From positions 20,008-84,007 of the forward strand of contig CAOKAE010000007.1 of NCBI GenBank assembly GCA_948466335.1: a stretch of 64,000 nt of DNA, written 5' to 3'. Shown here piece after piece: positions 54,221 through 63,679 of this stretch (positions within the stretch are counted from its first letter, which is position 1; each line of letters begins with the position of its first letter). Under the pieces are notes generated by a model that ran no database searches, was not told the DNA's origin, and saw only the letters and a list, made by a program, of their open reading frames with translations. The translations under genes and the position numbers were made by a program. This stretch comes from an uncultured Coriobacteriia bacterium (lineage in GTDB: Bacteria; Actinomycetota; Coriobacteriia; Coriobacteriales; QAMH01).

Positions 54221-54918
54221 AGTCCCTCGACGAGATATTCGATTCGGGCGTCTGGGTTCCCAAGGGCAAGCCGCGCAACTGGTTCATCTACGTGGCGGCT
54301 TACTTCGTGCGTCCCATCCTCAAGGTGTGCTTCCGCTGGAAGATACGTGGTGTCGAGAACCTCGAGGCCATCGGTGACGAACCGGTCGTCTACGTCTGCA
54401 ATCACGTCTCCTACGCCGACCCATGCGTGCATTGGTGCGCGTTCTACGGCCAGAAGCGCTTCTCGCGCATCTTGGCTCGTGCCACGCTCTTCAAGCCCGT
54501 GCTCGCCCAGCTCATCGCCCGTGTCGGTGCCATTCCCATCAATCCCGATTCGGCAGACCGTACGGCCATCAAGAGAGCCGCCGCCTGCCTCAAACGCGGC
54601 GAGAGCCTGCTGATCTATCCCGAGGGCACGCGCATGAACAAGCCAAACAAGGTCTATCATCCCCATGCCGGTGCCGTACTCATCGCCAATATGGGCAAGG
54701 CCCGTATCGTGCCCATCGGCATCGAGGGCACCGAGAAGATCATGCCCTACGGCAAGCCCAAGTTCATCCGCTTCCCGCGTGTCTATCTCAATGTCGGTGA
54801 GCCCATCGACCCCAAGGGCGAGCGCTTCGCGAACCTTCCCAAGGAGGGCAAGTCCGACGCGATCATCGCGGAAATCATGGACGAGGTGTTCCGCCTGCGC
54901 GATACGGCACGCGGCTAG
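54217..54918 (+). CDS. plsC: 1-acyl-sn-glycerol-3-phosphate acyltransferase
   Basis: Adds the second acyl chain in phosphatidic acid synthesis, at the inner face of the membrane. 233 residues. HX4D motif in YVCNHVSYADPCVHW; second and third motifs RVGAIPINPDSADR and LIYPEGTRMNK; fourth IVPIGIEGTEKIMP. ATG 54217 overlaps the cmk stop. It works with plsY and gpsA, found further on in this cluster. Confidence 0.93.
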   Translation: MKSLDEIFDSGVWVPKGKPRNWFIYVAAYFVRPILKVCFRWKIRGVENLEAIGDEPVVYVCNHVSYADPCVHWCAFYGQKRFSRILARATLFKPVLAQLIARVGAIPINPDSADRTAIKRAAACLKRGESLLIYPEGTRMNKPNKVYHPHAGAVLIANMGKARIVPIGIEGTEKIMPYGKPKFIRFPRVYLNVGEPIDPKGERFANLPKEGKSDAIIAEIMDEVFRLRDTARG

Positions 54919-54926
54919 GAAGCGCC

Positions 54927-55778
54927 ATGGGAGTTTCCATTGAAATCGCCCGTCATGCCGGCGCCTGCTATGGCGTGAATCGTGCCCTCACGATGGCCCG
55001 CGAGGCCGCCGATAACGCCGGTCCCGTGCATACCCTCGGGCCCCTCATCCATAACCCGCGTGTTGTCGACGAGCTCGCGGCCCAGGGCGTCGCGGTTGCC
55101 GAGACGCTTGACGGGGCAGGCGAGGGGACGCTCGTGCTCAGAAGCCACGGCACCGCCCCCCAGATTGTCGACGAGGCCACACAGCGCGGCTTCACGGTCG
55201 TGGATGCGACCTGCCCTTACGTCTCCAAGGTCCAGCGCAAGGCGCGTCAGCTCGCCGAGGCGGGCTATGCCGTCGTCATCATCGGCGAGCCCGGTCATGC
55301 CGAGGTCGAGGGCATACGCGCTTGGGGCGGCGAGGCCGTCGTCGCCGTCGCCGACGTGCCCGAAAAGCTGCCTGAAGAGTTGCCGGCCAAGGTGGGAGTC
55401 GTCATCCAGACGACGCAGAGCGCCGACCGCGTCGAAGCGGTGCTCGATGCGCTGCAAGGCCGTGTCGACGAGCTGCGTGTCGAGGAGACGGTGTGCTTCG
55501 CGACCCAGGAGCGCCAAGTCGCCGCCGCCGAGCTTTCCGCCCGCGTCGAACTCATGATCGTCATCGGTGGGCGTAACTCGGGCAACACGCGTCGTCTCTA
55601 CGAGATATGCAAGGCACGCTGCGCGGCGACCCATCACATCGAGGGCAGTGCCGAGATTGACCCGGCCTGGCTCGATGGCGTCGGGCGCATCGGCATCACG
55701 GCGGGTGCGAGCACGCCGCAAGAGCATATCGACGCGGTATGCGCTTCAATTCGCGCGTTGACGGGCGAGGTCGCGTGA
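54927..55778 (+). CDS. ispH: 4-hydroxy-3-methylbut-2-enyl diphosphate reductase
   Basis: Last enzyme of the non-mevalonate isoprenoid pathway; iron-sulfur protein. 283 residues. The three cluster cysteines are Cys14 (GACYGVNRAL), Cys96 (DATCPYVSKV) and Cys190 (EETVCFATQERQ). Conserved histidines appear in GPLIHNPRVV and LRSHGTAP, and the GGRNSGNTRRLYEIC segment is diagnostic. It lies between plsC and the DUF512 gene with short gaps. Confidence 0.95.
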   Translation: MGVSIEIARHAGACYGVNRALTMAREAADNAGPVHTLGPLIHNPRVVDELAAQGVAVAETLDGAGEGTLVLRSHGTAPQIVDEATQRGFTVVDATCPYVSKVQRKARQLAEAGYAVVIIGEPGHAEVEGIRAWGGEAVVAVADVPEKLPEELPAKVGVVIQTTQSADRVEAVLDALQGRVDELRVEETVCFATQERQVAAAELSARVELMIVIGGRNSGNTRRLYEICKARCAATHHIEGSAEIDPAWLDGVGRIGITAGASTPQEHIDAVCASIRALTGEVA

Positions 55779-55780
55779 CG

Positions 55781-57127
55781 ATGACGGGCGCGCAAGCCGA
55801 AGCAAGCACCTACGGATCTCTCAAGGCGCAGGCGCATCCCCAACCCTGTCGTGCACGCATCGCCCGTGTCGAACCGGGATCTCCTGCCGACCGGGCGGGG
55901 CTCGAAGCGGGCATGGTCATCACGCACGTCGAGGACGTGCCGCTGCGCGACCTCATCGAGTGGCGCTGGCAAGCCGATGGCTACGATGTCGAGCTGGCGC
56001 TCGAGGATGGGCGCTTCGCCTACATCGAGCGCGAGCTCGGGGAGGACTGGGGCATCGTCTTCGATGACTGCATCTTCGACGGCGTCATCACCTGCTGCAA
56101 CGCCTGCACCTTCTGCTTCATGTCCATGTTGCCGAAGGGCATGCGCTCGACCCTGTACCTGCGTGACGACGATTACCGTCTCTCGTTTCTCCAGGGCAAC
56201 TTCGTGACACTGACCAACGTGAGCGATGAAGACCTCGAGCGCATCATCGAATGCCATCTTTCGCCGCTGCACGTCTCGTTGCATGCGGTGAGTTCCGACG
56301 TGCGAAAGGCCCTCATGGGCAAGAACGCCCAACGGGGCATGGAGGTGCTCGAGGCGCTGCTCGACGCCGGACTCGAGGTGCACGTGCAGGTCGTGGTCGC
56401 GCCGGGCGTGAACGACGGGGCAGAGCTCATGCGTACGCTCGCGTGGATCGAACGGCACTCCGGCGTGCTTTCGGCAGGCTTCGTGCCACTTGGCTATACC
56501 CGCCACCAGCAGCGCTTCGCCTCGTCGTTTTCCGATGACCCGGATGCGGCCGCGGCGGTCATCGAGCTCATTCGCGAGTTCCAGGAGGATTCCGGCGTCG
56601 AGCGCCGCAATCCGCGTCTGCAAATTGGCGACGAGTTCTACATCGATGCCGGCTACGATTTCCCGCCCGCTTTCATGTACGCGGATTACCCGCAGTTCCA
56701 GGACGGCATCGGCATGATGCGCTCGTTCATCGACGAATGGGAGCAGAGCGGAGAGAAGATCGCCCAAGCTGCCGCGAAACTCGCTGACGGGACGGCATGC
56801 ATCGTCTGCGGCACGGCTTTCGCACGCGTGCTGCAAACCCTCATCGACGCATCGCCTTTGGCCGGCAAGCTCGGGATACTCGCCGTCGAAAACGAGTTCT
56901 TCGGCGGCAACGTCGACGTGACCTGCCTGCTCACGGGTCATGACCTCATTCCCGCTATCCGCCAGGCACAACCCTGCGAGACGCTGCTCATTGCGCGCGA
57001 GATGTTCAACCAGGACCTCAGGCTCCTCGATGACGTCACGCTCGCCCAAGTCGAGGCGGCGAGCGAGGCGACCGTGCACCTGTGCACCTATACGCCCGCG
57101 GATATCCTCGACGTGCTGATGCGGTAA
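55781..57127 (+). CDS. DUF512 protein with PDZ and radical-SAM-like cysteines
   Basis: 448 residues. An N-terminal PDZ-like domain (ARVEPGSPADRAGLEAGMVI) precedes a radical-SAM-type region, ITCCNACTFCFMSMLPKGM, with YLRDDDYRLSFLQGNFVTLT. The DUF512 domain follows (residues about 200-430, LSAGFVPLGYTRHQQRFAS). The family is widespread in anaerobes next to der, with no established function; iron-sulfur or SAM chemistry is inferred from the cysteines. ATG 55781 is used; GTG 55775 overlaps the ispH stop and is an alternative. Confidence 0.88.
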   Translation: MTGAQAEASTYGSLKAQAHPQPCRARIARVEPGSPADRAGLEAGMVITHVEDVPLRDLIEWRWQADGYDVELALEDGRFAYIERELGEDWGIVFDDCIFDGVITCCNACTFCFMSMLPKGMRSTLYLRDDDYRLSFLQGNFVTLTNVSDEDLERIIECHLSPLHVSLHAVSSDVRKALMGKNAQRGMEVLEALLDAGLEVHVQVVVAPGVNDGAELMRTLAWIERHSGVLSAGFVPLGYTRHQQRFASSFSDDPDAAAAVIELIREFQEDSGVERRNPRLQIGDEFYIDAGYDFPPAFMYADYPQFQDGIGMMRSFIDEWEQSGEKIAQAAAKLADGTACIVCGTAFARVLQTLIDASPLAGKLGILAVENEFFGGNVDVTCLLTGHDLIPAIRQAQPCETLLIAREMFNQDLRLLDDVTLAQVEAASEATVHLCTYTPADILDVLMR

Positions 57128-57160
57128 GATACTGCTCGCAATCCTACAGAAGAGGTTTCC

Positions 57161-58474
57161 ATGAGTCTCCCGCTCGTTGCCGTGGTCGGTCGTCCGAATG
57201 TCGGAAAGTCCACGCTCATCAACCGCATAACCCAAACCGAAGACGCCATCGTGCACGAGATGCGCGGCGTGACGCGCGATCGTTCCTATCATCGTGCCGA
57301 TTGGAACGGCGTCGATTTCATGATTATCGACACGGGCGGCATCGCCCTGGGCGATACGGACATGTTCCAGGGCTCCATCACGAGCCAGGCACTCGTCGCC
57401 TGCGAGGAGTCCGACTGCATCATCTTCGTCGTCGATGGCCGTACGGGCGTGACGAGCGAGGACACCGACATCGCACGGGTGCTGCTCAAGAGCAAGGTTC
57501 CCGTCGTGCTCGCCGTCAACAAACTCGACAATCCCGACCGCGAAGACGAGGTGCTCTGGGAGTTCTACTCGCTCGGCCTGGGTGAACCCATGCCCATCTC
57601 GGCCTCGCACGGTCACGGCACGGGTGACTTGCTCGATGCCGTCGTGCGCGAGCTTCCCGAGGACGCGAACGACGACGAGGCAGATGGCGAGATCAGCGTC
57701 GCAATCATCGGGCGTCCCAACGCGGGCAAGTCATCGCTCACCAACCGCCTCGTCGGCAACGAGCGCTCCATCGTGAGCGACGTCGCGGGCACGACGCGCG
57801 ATGCCATTGACAGCGTCGTCGAACATGACGGCGTGCGCTATCGCATCGTGGATACGGCGGGCATACGCAGGAAGTCCCAGATAGACGAGGATGTCGAGTA
57901 TTATGGCTACGTGCGCTCGCTGCGTGCCATCGACCGCGCCGACGTCGTGCTCCTCATGATCGATGCGACGCTTGGCCTCACGGATGCCGACCAGAAGGTC
58001 GCGGGCATGGCCGCCGAACGCGGCTGCGCCATGGTCGTGCTCATCAACAAGTGGGACCTCATCGAAGACCCCGATCGTCGCGACGAGATTCGGGAGCTCG
58101 TGGGCGACCGTCTCGAGTTCGTGGGCTATGCGCCGGTCATCTCGATCTCTGCCAAGACGGGCCGCTCGGTGCATCGCATCTGGGACGCCATCAACACCGT
58201 CTACCAGAACTACTCGTGCCATATCCCGACCAACCAGCTCAACGCGCTGCTCACGCAGCTTCGCGATTTTGGCCATACCATCGTGAAGGGCTCCAAGCGC
58301 CTGCGCCTCAACTACGTGACGCAGGCCGCGACCCAGCCGCCCGTCTTCACCTTCTTCGCGAACTTCCCCGAAATCATCGACGACACCTACCGTCGCTATC
58401 TCGAAAACCGCCTTCGTGAGAACTTTGACTTGACCGGCACGCCCGTGCGCATCAAGTTCAAGAGGAAGAACTAG
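57161..58474 (+). CDS. der: Ribosome biogenesis GTPase Der (EngA)
   Basis: Essential GTPase in 50S assembly. 437 residues, normal length. First G domain: AVVGRPNVGKSTLINRI, IIDTGGIALGD, NKLDN. Second: IIGRPNAGKSSLTNRLVGNE, VDTAGIRRKSQ, INKWDLIED. A C-terminal KH-like domain follows (QNYSCHIPTNQLNALLTQLR, VFTFFANFPEIIDDTYRRYL). AGAGG precedes ATG 57161. Confidence 0.96.
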   Translation: MSLPLVAVVGRPNVGKSTLINRITQTEDAIVHEMRGVTRDRSYHRADWNGVDFMIIDTGGIALGDTDMFQGSITSQALVACEESDCIIFVVDGRTGVTSEDTDIARVLLKSKVPVVLAVNKLDNPDREDEVLWEFYSLGLGEPMPISASHGHGTGDLLDAVVRELPEDANDDEADGEISVAIIGRPNAGKSSLTNRLVGNERSIVSDVAGTTRDAIDSVVEHDGVRYRIVDTAGIRRKSQIDEDVEYYGYVRSLRAIDRADVVLLMIDATLGLTDADQKVAGMAAERGCAMVVLINKWDLIEDPDRRDEIRELVGDRLEFVGYAPVISISAKTGRSVHRIWDAINTVYQNYSCHIPTNQLNALLTQLRDFGHTIVKGSKRLRLNYVTQAATQPPVFTFFANFPEIIDDTYRRYLENRLRENFDLTGTPVRIKFKRKN

Positions 58475-58476
58475 CC

Positions 58477-59175
58477 ATGTCCGTCATCATCCTGCTCGAC
58501 TTCATTCTCGTCTCCGCCGTCTCCTTCCTGGTGGGCAGCGTCCCCTTCGGCGTGCTCATCGCCAAGGCGCTCTACAATTCCGACCCGCGCTCAGGTGGGT
58601 CGCGCTCCATCGGCGCGACGAACATGAGCAGACTTTATGGCTGGAAGGCGTTCGTCATCACCTTTCTGGCCGACGCGAGCAAGGGGGCGATTGCCGTCGT
58701 CTTCGCCCGCATCGTCTCGGGCTTCATGCCCTTCGATGCGATGTGGCAGTTCGACCTGCTCATCGTGCTCGCTGTCCTCTTCTCCATCGTCGGCCACGTC
58801 TTCTGCCCGTGGCTCGGCTTCAAGGGCGGCAAGGGCATTTCCACCGGCTTCGGCTCCATTCTCGTGGCCTATCCCTTCGTCGCGTTGTGCCTGCTCGCGA
58901 CCTTCCTCGTCGTCGCGGGTCTGAGCAGGCGCATCTCGGCCGGCTCCATCTGCGCCGCGATTAGCTTTCCCATCTGGTCATACGTCTTCTACGGGAGCAA
59001 CGTCCCGCTGCTCGTCGTCAGCATCATCGTCGCCATCGCTGTCGTCTTCGCGCACCGCAGCAACATCCAGCGCATGATGAAGGGCGAGGAGCCCAAGTTC
59101 TCCTTCAAGTCCACGGGCGAGAAGACCGTCGTGGACGAGGACGAGCTGGAAAAGGAACTCGAGGAAGAGCTGTGA
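58477..59175 (+). CDS. plsY: Acyl-phosphate:glycerol-3-phosphate acyltransferase PlsY
   Basis: Makes lysophosphatidate from acyl phosphate and glycerol 3-phosphate. 232 residues with five membrane segments. Family motifs are GSVPFGVLIAKAL, GSRSIGATNMSRLYGW and GFKGGKGISTGFGSI. A charged C-terminal extension of about 30 residues ends EDELEKELEEEL. It overlaps gpsA, the producer of its substrate. Confidence 0.94.
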   Translation: MSVIILLDFILVSAVSFLVGSVPFGVLIAKALYNSDPRSGGSRSIGATNMSRLYGWKAFVITFLADASKGAIAVVFARIVSGFMPFDAMWQFDLLIVLAVLFSIVGHVFCPWLGFKGGKGISTGFGSILVAYPFVALCLLATFLVVAGLSRRISAGSICAAISFPIWSYVFYGSNVPLLVVSIIVAIAVVFAHRSNIQRMMKGEEPKFSFKSTGEKTVVDEDELEKELEEEL

Positions 59176-60170
59176 TGCAAGGCGCCGCGGTCATCGGCTC
59201 GGGTACCTGGGGAACGGCCATCGCCCATCTCATCGCCGGCAAGGGCGTCGCGGTGAGGATGTGGACGCGCAGCGTGGACGTGGCCGACGCCATCAACGCG
59301 ACCCATCGCAACCCGCGCCATCTGCCTGACGTCGAGCTGCCTGGCGTGACGGCAAGCGCGTCGTTCGAGGAAGCGCTGCGTGACGTCGATGCGGCCATCT
59401 TCGTATGCCCCTCGTCGTACCTGCGTGACATCGCCTCGTCATGCGCGCCATTCATCGCCGACAGCCTGCCCGTCATCGTCTTGACCAAGGGCATCGAGGC
59501 ACAGACGGGCTTCACGATGGTCGAGCTGCTCGAAGACGTGATTGGCAATCCGTCGCGCATCGCCTGCCTTTCGGGTCCCAACCATGCCGAGGAGGTCTCG
59601 CGCAACCTGCCGGCCGCCACGGTCGTCGCCGCCTCCGACGAGGCATGTTCCCTCTACTTCCAGGACCTCTTCAACACCTCGACATTCCGCGTGTACACCA
59701 CCTCGGACGTGACGGGCGTGGAGCTCTGCGCGGCCTCGAAGAACGTCATCGCCATCGCCAACGGCATGAGCGTCGCCATGCAGTTGGGCGATAACGCCTC
59801 GGCATCCCTCATGACGCGCGGTCTTGCCGAGGTGACGCGCCTCGTCGTCGCGTTGGGTGGCGATGCCCGCACCTGCCTGGGGCTTGCCGGTGTGGGCGAC
59901 CTGATCGCGACCTGCTCCTCGGAGCATTCCCGCAACCGTGCGCTCGGTGCCTTCCTCGTGGAAGGGGGCACGCTCGACGCCTTCGAGGAGAAGATGCAGA
60001 TGGTCGCCGAGGGTGCCGTTGCCTGCAGGACCGTGACCGAGCTTGCGCGCGTGCATGATGTCGAGATGCCCATTGCCGAGGCCGTGCGCCAGGTGCTCTG
60101 GGAAGGACGCGATCCCCATGAGATAATCGAGACGCTTTTCGAGCGTCCCGTGAAGGCGGAACAGGAATGA
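59175..60170 (+). CDS. gpsA: Glycerol-3-phosphate dehydrogenase [NAD(P)+]
   Basis: Makes sn-glycerol 3-phosphate from dihydroxyacetone phosphate. 331 residues. Rossmann motif AVIGSGTWGTAIAHLIA, then VFVCPSSYLR-type strand (AIFVCPSSYL), ACLSGPNHAEEVSRNLPAAT and the catalytic lysine in LCAASKNVIAIANGM. ATG 59175 overlaps the plsY stop. rpe follows. Confidence 0.95.
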   Translation: MQGAAVIGSGTWGTAIAHLIAGKGVAVRMWTRSVDVADAINATHRNPRHLPDVELPGVTASASFEEALRDVDAAIFVCPSSYLRDIASSCAPFIADSLPVIVLTKGIEAQTGFTMVELLEDVIGNPSRIACLSGPNHAEEVSRNLPAATVVAASDEACSLYFQDLFNTSTFRVYTTSDVTGVELCAASKNVIAIANGMSVAMQLGDNASASLMTRGLAEVTRLVVALGGDARTCLGLAGVGDLIATCSSEHSRNRALGAFLVEGGTLDAFEEKMQMVAEGAVACRTVTELARVHDVEMPIAEAVRQVLWEGRDPHEIIETLFERPVKAEQE

Positions 60171-60183
60171 AGGGATAGGCCCC

Positions 60184-60846
60184 ATGTTCACGGACATCCA
60201 GATCGCCCCGTCCATCTTGAGCGCCGACTTCGCGAATCTTCAACGCGACGTGTCCATGATTTCCGATGCCGGTGCCGATTGGATACACGTCGACGTGATG
60301 GACGGCCACTTCGTCCCCAATCTCACCATCGGACCCGCCCACGTCAAGATGCTCAAGAGCGTGACGGATGTCCCGCTCGACGTACACCTGATGATCGACA
60401 ATCCCGAGGTGCAGGTTCCCTGGTACATCGACGCGGGTGCCGATTCCGTGACCGTCCATGTCGAGACCTGCGATGACGCCGCGGCGATGCTCCGTACGAT
60501 CAAGGACGCGGGTGCGATGGCGGGTATCTCGCTCAATCCCGAGACGGACGCCTCCGCACTCGAGGGCCTGCTCGGGCTTGTGGACATGGTGCTCGTGATG
60601 AGCGTGCATCCCGGTTTTGGTGGCCAGTCCTTCATCGAGAGCTCACCGGCAAAGATAGCCACCATAGTCGACATGTGCAAGGCCGAAGGTGCTGCGCCGC
60701 TCATCGAAGTCGATGGCGGCATTGGAGTTGCGACGGCGCCGCTCGTGAGTGCCGTCGGTGCCGATGTGCTCGTGGCGGGAAGCGCCATCTTCTGCGCCGA
60801 TGACCCGGTCGCCGCCCTGAAAGACATTCGCGATGCCTGCCGCTAG
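60184..60846 (+). CDS. rpe: Ribulose-phosphate 3-epimerase
   Basis: Interconverts ribulose 5-phosphate and xylulose 5-phosphate. 220 residues, TIM barrel. Signatures APSILSADFANLQ, WIHVDVMDGHFVPNLTIGP, VHLMIDNPE, VMSVHPGFGGQSFIES and EVDGGIGVATAPL, with the catalytic Asp residues present. Its last 14 bases overlap the start of the cysteine desulfurase gene. Confidence 0.96.
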   Translation: MFTDIQIAPSILSADFANLQRDVSMISDAGADWIHVDVMDGHFVPNLTIGPAHVKMLKSVTDVPLDVHLMIDNPEVQVPWYIDAGADSVTVHVETCDDAAAMLRTIKDAGAMAGISLNPETDASALEGLLGLVDMVLVMSVHPGFGGQSFIESSPAKIATIVDMCKAEGAAPLIEVDGGIGVATAPLVSAVGADVLVAGSAIFCADDPVAALKDIRDACR

Positions 60847-61999
60847 CGCTTCCCGCGTCTACCTCGATTATGCCGCAACGGCGCCCTTTGACGAGCGCCT
60901 TCGTTCCGTGCTTCTCGATGCGTCCTGGGCAAACGCGAACGCCTTGTACGAGGAGGGTCGCGAGGCTGCCGCGCAACTGCGCGACGCGCGCGCTCGCATT
61001 GCCTGCGCGCTCGGTGCCCATGCACCGTCCGAAATCATCTTCACCTCCGGTGGCTCCGAAGGCGACAACATGGCCATCAAGGGACTCGCAAAGCCTGTGA
61101 CGGGAGCCGCCCATACCCATGTCGTCGTCTCTTCCATCGAGCATCATGCGGTGCTCAACGCCGCCGATGCGCTCAAGGCCCATGGCTTCAAGGTCGACAA
61201 GCTCATGCCGGGCCCCGATGGCGTCATCACGTCCGCAACGCTCGAGCAGCGTCTTGCCGCAATTGAGGATGCAGGCGATGCCTGCTGCCTCGTCTGCGTC
61301 CAGGCGGTCAATAACGAGCTCGGTACGATCCAGCCCATCACACAGCTTGCGAGCATCGCCCACGAGCACAAGGCGCTCTTCGTCTGCGATGCCGTGCAGG
61401 CGCTCGGCAAGATTGACCTCGACCTCGAGGCAAGTGGCGTGGATGCCTGTGCGTTCTCCGCCCATAAGATCGGCGCGCCCAAGGGCGTCGGTGCGCTCTA
61501 TCTGCGTCGTGGCACGCGCATTGCGCCGCTCATCTGTGGGGGAGGCCAGGAAGCGGGCATGCGCAGCGGCACATCCAACGTGCCCAGCGCCTGCGCCTTT
61601 GCCCAGGCGGTCGAGTATGCGGTGGCCGAGCGCGAGGAGACATGGGCCCATACGTCTGCCCTGCGCACGCGCCTGCTCAACGCCATCGCCCACGGTAGCT
61701 ACGCGCACGGGTTATCCGCCACCATCGCAAATGACCAGAACGTCGTACCGCATATCCTCTCCCTGCACGTGAGGGGGCTCGAGGGCGAGACGGCCGTGCT
61801 ACGCTGCGACAATGCAGGGATAGCGATTTCGTCGGGCTCTGCCTGCTCCACGTCCTCGCTCGACCCGAGCCATGTGCTCACGGCCATCGGGCTTTCCCGT
61901 GAAGATGCCCTCGGTGGCATACGCCTGTCATTCGGCAAGGACACGAGCGTCGAGGATATCGACCGCTTCATCGAGATTCTGCCCGAGGTGCTGCGATGA
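60833..61999 (+). CDS. Cysteine desulfurase (NifS/IscS family)
   Basis: PLP enzyme taking sulfur from cysteine for iron-sulfur clusters or thio-modified tRNA. 388 residues. VYLDYAATAPFDERL at the start, IIFTSGGSEGDNMAIKGL, the histidine in SSIEHHAVLNAA, the PLP lysine in FSAHKIGAPKGVGALY, and the catalytic cysteine in SSGSACSTSSLDP. It overlaps rpe by 14 bases and the PHP gene by 4, so it is tightly coupled. Which partner it serves is not visible. Confidence 0.93.
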   Translation: MPAASASRVYLDYAATAPFDERLRSVLLDASWANANALYEEGREAAAQLRDARARIACALGAHAPSEIIFTSGGSEGDNMAIKGLAKPVTGAAHTHVVVSSIEHHAVLNAADALKAHGFKVDKLMPGPDGVITSATLEQRLAAIEDAGDACCLVCVQAVNNELGTIQPITQLASIAHEHKALFVCDAVQALGKIDLDLEASGVDACAFSAHKIGAPKGVGALYLRRGTRIAPLICGGGQEAGMRSGTSNVPSACAFAQAVEYAVAEREETWAHTSALRTRLLNAIAHGSYAHGLSATIANDQNVVPHILSLHVRGLEGETAVLRCDNAGIAISSGSACSTSSLDPSHVLTAIGLSREDALGGIRLSFGKDTSVEDIDRFIEILPEVLR

Positions 62000-62829
62000 C
62001 CGAACGTGTGGACTGCCATTCGCATTCCGCCTATTCCGGGCATGGCTCGGGAAGCGTCGCGGACATGGTGCATCGTGCCGAGGAGCTGGGGCTTGCGACC
62101 TTCGCGCAGACCGAGCACCTCGTCCTCCCCGAAGGCATGGATCCAAACTTCGAGACGTCCATGGCGCCGCAGACCATGGAGCGCTACCTTGCCGAGCTGC
62201 ACGAGCAGCGCGAAAGGCTGCGCAAGGAGGGGAGTGCCCTCGAGCTCGTCATCGGCATCGAGGCCGACTGGCTGCCTGGACGCACCGACGAGCTCGCCGC
62301 GCTTTGCGAGCCCTTCGAGTACGTGCTCGGCTCCGTCCACTTCATCGACGCACGCCCCATAGATGACTCGCGTGATCTGAGCGTCTGGGACGATTACGGC
62401 ATCGACGGGCTGTGGCGTGCGTACTTCGAGACATGGCTCGACATGGCTGCGCATCCCGGCCCCATCATGTGTTTTTCCCATCCCGACCTTCCGAAGAAAT
62501 ATGGTTGGCGTCCGAGTTTCGATGCGAGGGAGTACAATTACGAAATGGCGCAGGCGGCTGCCCGCTCGGGCTGCATGGTCGAGGTGAACACCGCCGGCTT
62601 GCGCAATGACGCGAACGAGGCGTATCCCGCGCTCGAGCTGCTTCGCTCCTTTCATGACGCGGGCGTCGAGTGTACGATTGGCAGCGACGCACACGGGCCG
62701 AAGGACGTCGCGGCGAACTTCGACGATGCCGTCGAGCTTATGAGACGGGCGGGGTACAGGAAGATTGCCGTGCCAACGCCCGATGGCGACAGGCGGTACG
62801 TTTCCATTGACGATGAGGGACGGAAGTAA
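61996..62829 (+). CDS. PHP-domain phosphoesterase (histidinol-phosphatase-like)
   Basis: 277 residues. N-terminal PHP metal site VDCHSHSAYSGHGSGSVADM, LATFAQTEHLVLPEG, and later ELVIGIEADWLPG, YVLGSVHFID and CTIGSDAHGPKDVA. These fit the HisJ/HisK histidinol-phosphatase branch. No other his genes are nearby, so the substrate is not certain. It overlaps the desulfurase gene by four bases. Confidence 0.85.
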   Translation: MTERVDCHSHSAYSGHGSGSVADMVHRAEELGLATFAQTEHLVLPEGMDPNFETSMAPQTMERYLAELHEQRERLRKEGSALELVIGIEADWLPGRTDELAALCEPFEYVLGSVHFIDARPIDDSRDLSVWDDYGIDGLWRAYFETWLDMAAHPGPIMCFSHPDLPKKYGWRPSFDAREYNYEMAQAAARSGCMVEVNTAGLRNDANEAYPALELLRSFHDAGVECTIGSDAHGPKDVAANFDDAVELMRRAGYRKIAVPTPDGDRRYVSIDDEGRK

Positions 62830-62831
62830 CG

Positions 62832-63665
62832 ATGACGGCTCCGCAGACGATTGGCGAACTCGAGAACAGGCTCTTTTCGGCGTTTCCGCGCGAGGATGCG
62901 GAGAGCTGGGACCAGCCGGGTCTGGCCGTGGGCGATCGCGCTCGCGGCGTGGGCAAAGTTGCCGTTGCGCTCGATATGAGCGTCGCGAACGTCATTGCTG
63001 CATCCGACGCCGGATGCGACGTGCTCGTGACCCATCATCCTCCCTTCATCAAGACGGGACCTGCCGAATTTGGGCCCGAGACGCAAGCCGATACTCCCGG
63101 TCCCGGCCGCATGATCTACGAGGCGATCGAACGCCGGGTGGCAACCATCGCCATGCATACCAACGCCGACCGCGCCATCGCGACGCGCGAGCGTTTCGCG
63201 GATATCATGGGCTGCTCCTGCCTCGGCAACTGCGAGGCCATGCTCGGACCCGGCCGCGACCTGCAGGACAAGGGCTTCGGTGCCCTGCTCGTCCCGGACT
63301 GGGACACGGCCCCGACGCTGGGCGTCGTCGCCGAGCTCGCGGCGCGCAACTTTCACTGTCGCCCGCGCGTTTGGGGCGACCCGGAGCGTCCGATCGACCG
63401 CATCGCCTTCCTCAACGGCTCATGGGGTGACCCGGATCTCTACGAGCGCTGCATCGCGGGTGGCGTGGACTGCATCATCGTCGGTGAGACCCGCTATCAT
63501 ATGTGCGTCGATGCGCAGCCCTATTTGTCAATCATCGAGCTCGGGCATGACCGCTCCGAGCTCCCCATCGTCGACGTGCTCATCGACGCGTTGCTCGCAT
63601 GCGGTGTCGTGCGTGACGATATCGTCGACCTGCGTGGGTCGCATTGTCATTGGTGGACGGCCTGA
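62832..63665 (+). CDS. Nif3-like dinuclear metal-binding protein
   Basis: 277 residues of the Nif3/YqfO (DUF34) family. TIGELENRLFSAFPREDAES and DQPGLAVGD, VLVTHHPPFIKTG with metal-binding histidines, IAMHTNADRA, and the C-terminal CIIVGETRYHMCVDA with DVLIDALLA. Molecular function is unresolved for the family; some are annotated as GTP cyclohydrolase-like. Two bases separate it from the PHP gene. In actinobacteria it is often followed by the zinc-ribbon protein found next here. Confidence 0.9.
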   Translation: MTAPQTIGELENRLFSAFPREDAESWDQPGLAVGDRARGVGKVAVALDMSVANVIAASDAGCDVLVTHHPPFIKTGPAEFGPETQADTPGPGRMIYEAIERRVATIAMHTNADRAIATRERFADIMGCSCLGNCEAMLGPGRDLQDKGFGALLVPDWDTAPTLGVVAELAARNFHCRPRVWGDPERPIDRIAFLNGSWGDPDLYERCIAGGVDCIIVGETRYHMCVDAQPYLSIIELGHDRSELPIVDVLIDALLACGVVRDDIVDLRGSHCHWWTA

Positions 63666-63679
63666 GAGAGGGAATGACC

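Noticed and set aside
55634..57616. 660-codon open frame on the minus strand
   Set aside because: Antisense of the DUF512 and der genes, both clearly coding on the plus strand.
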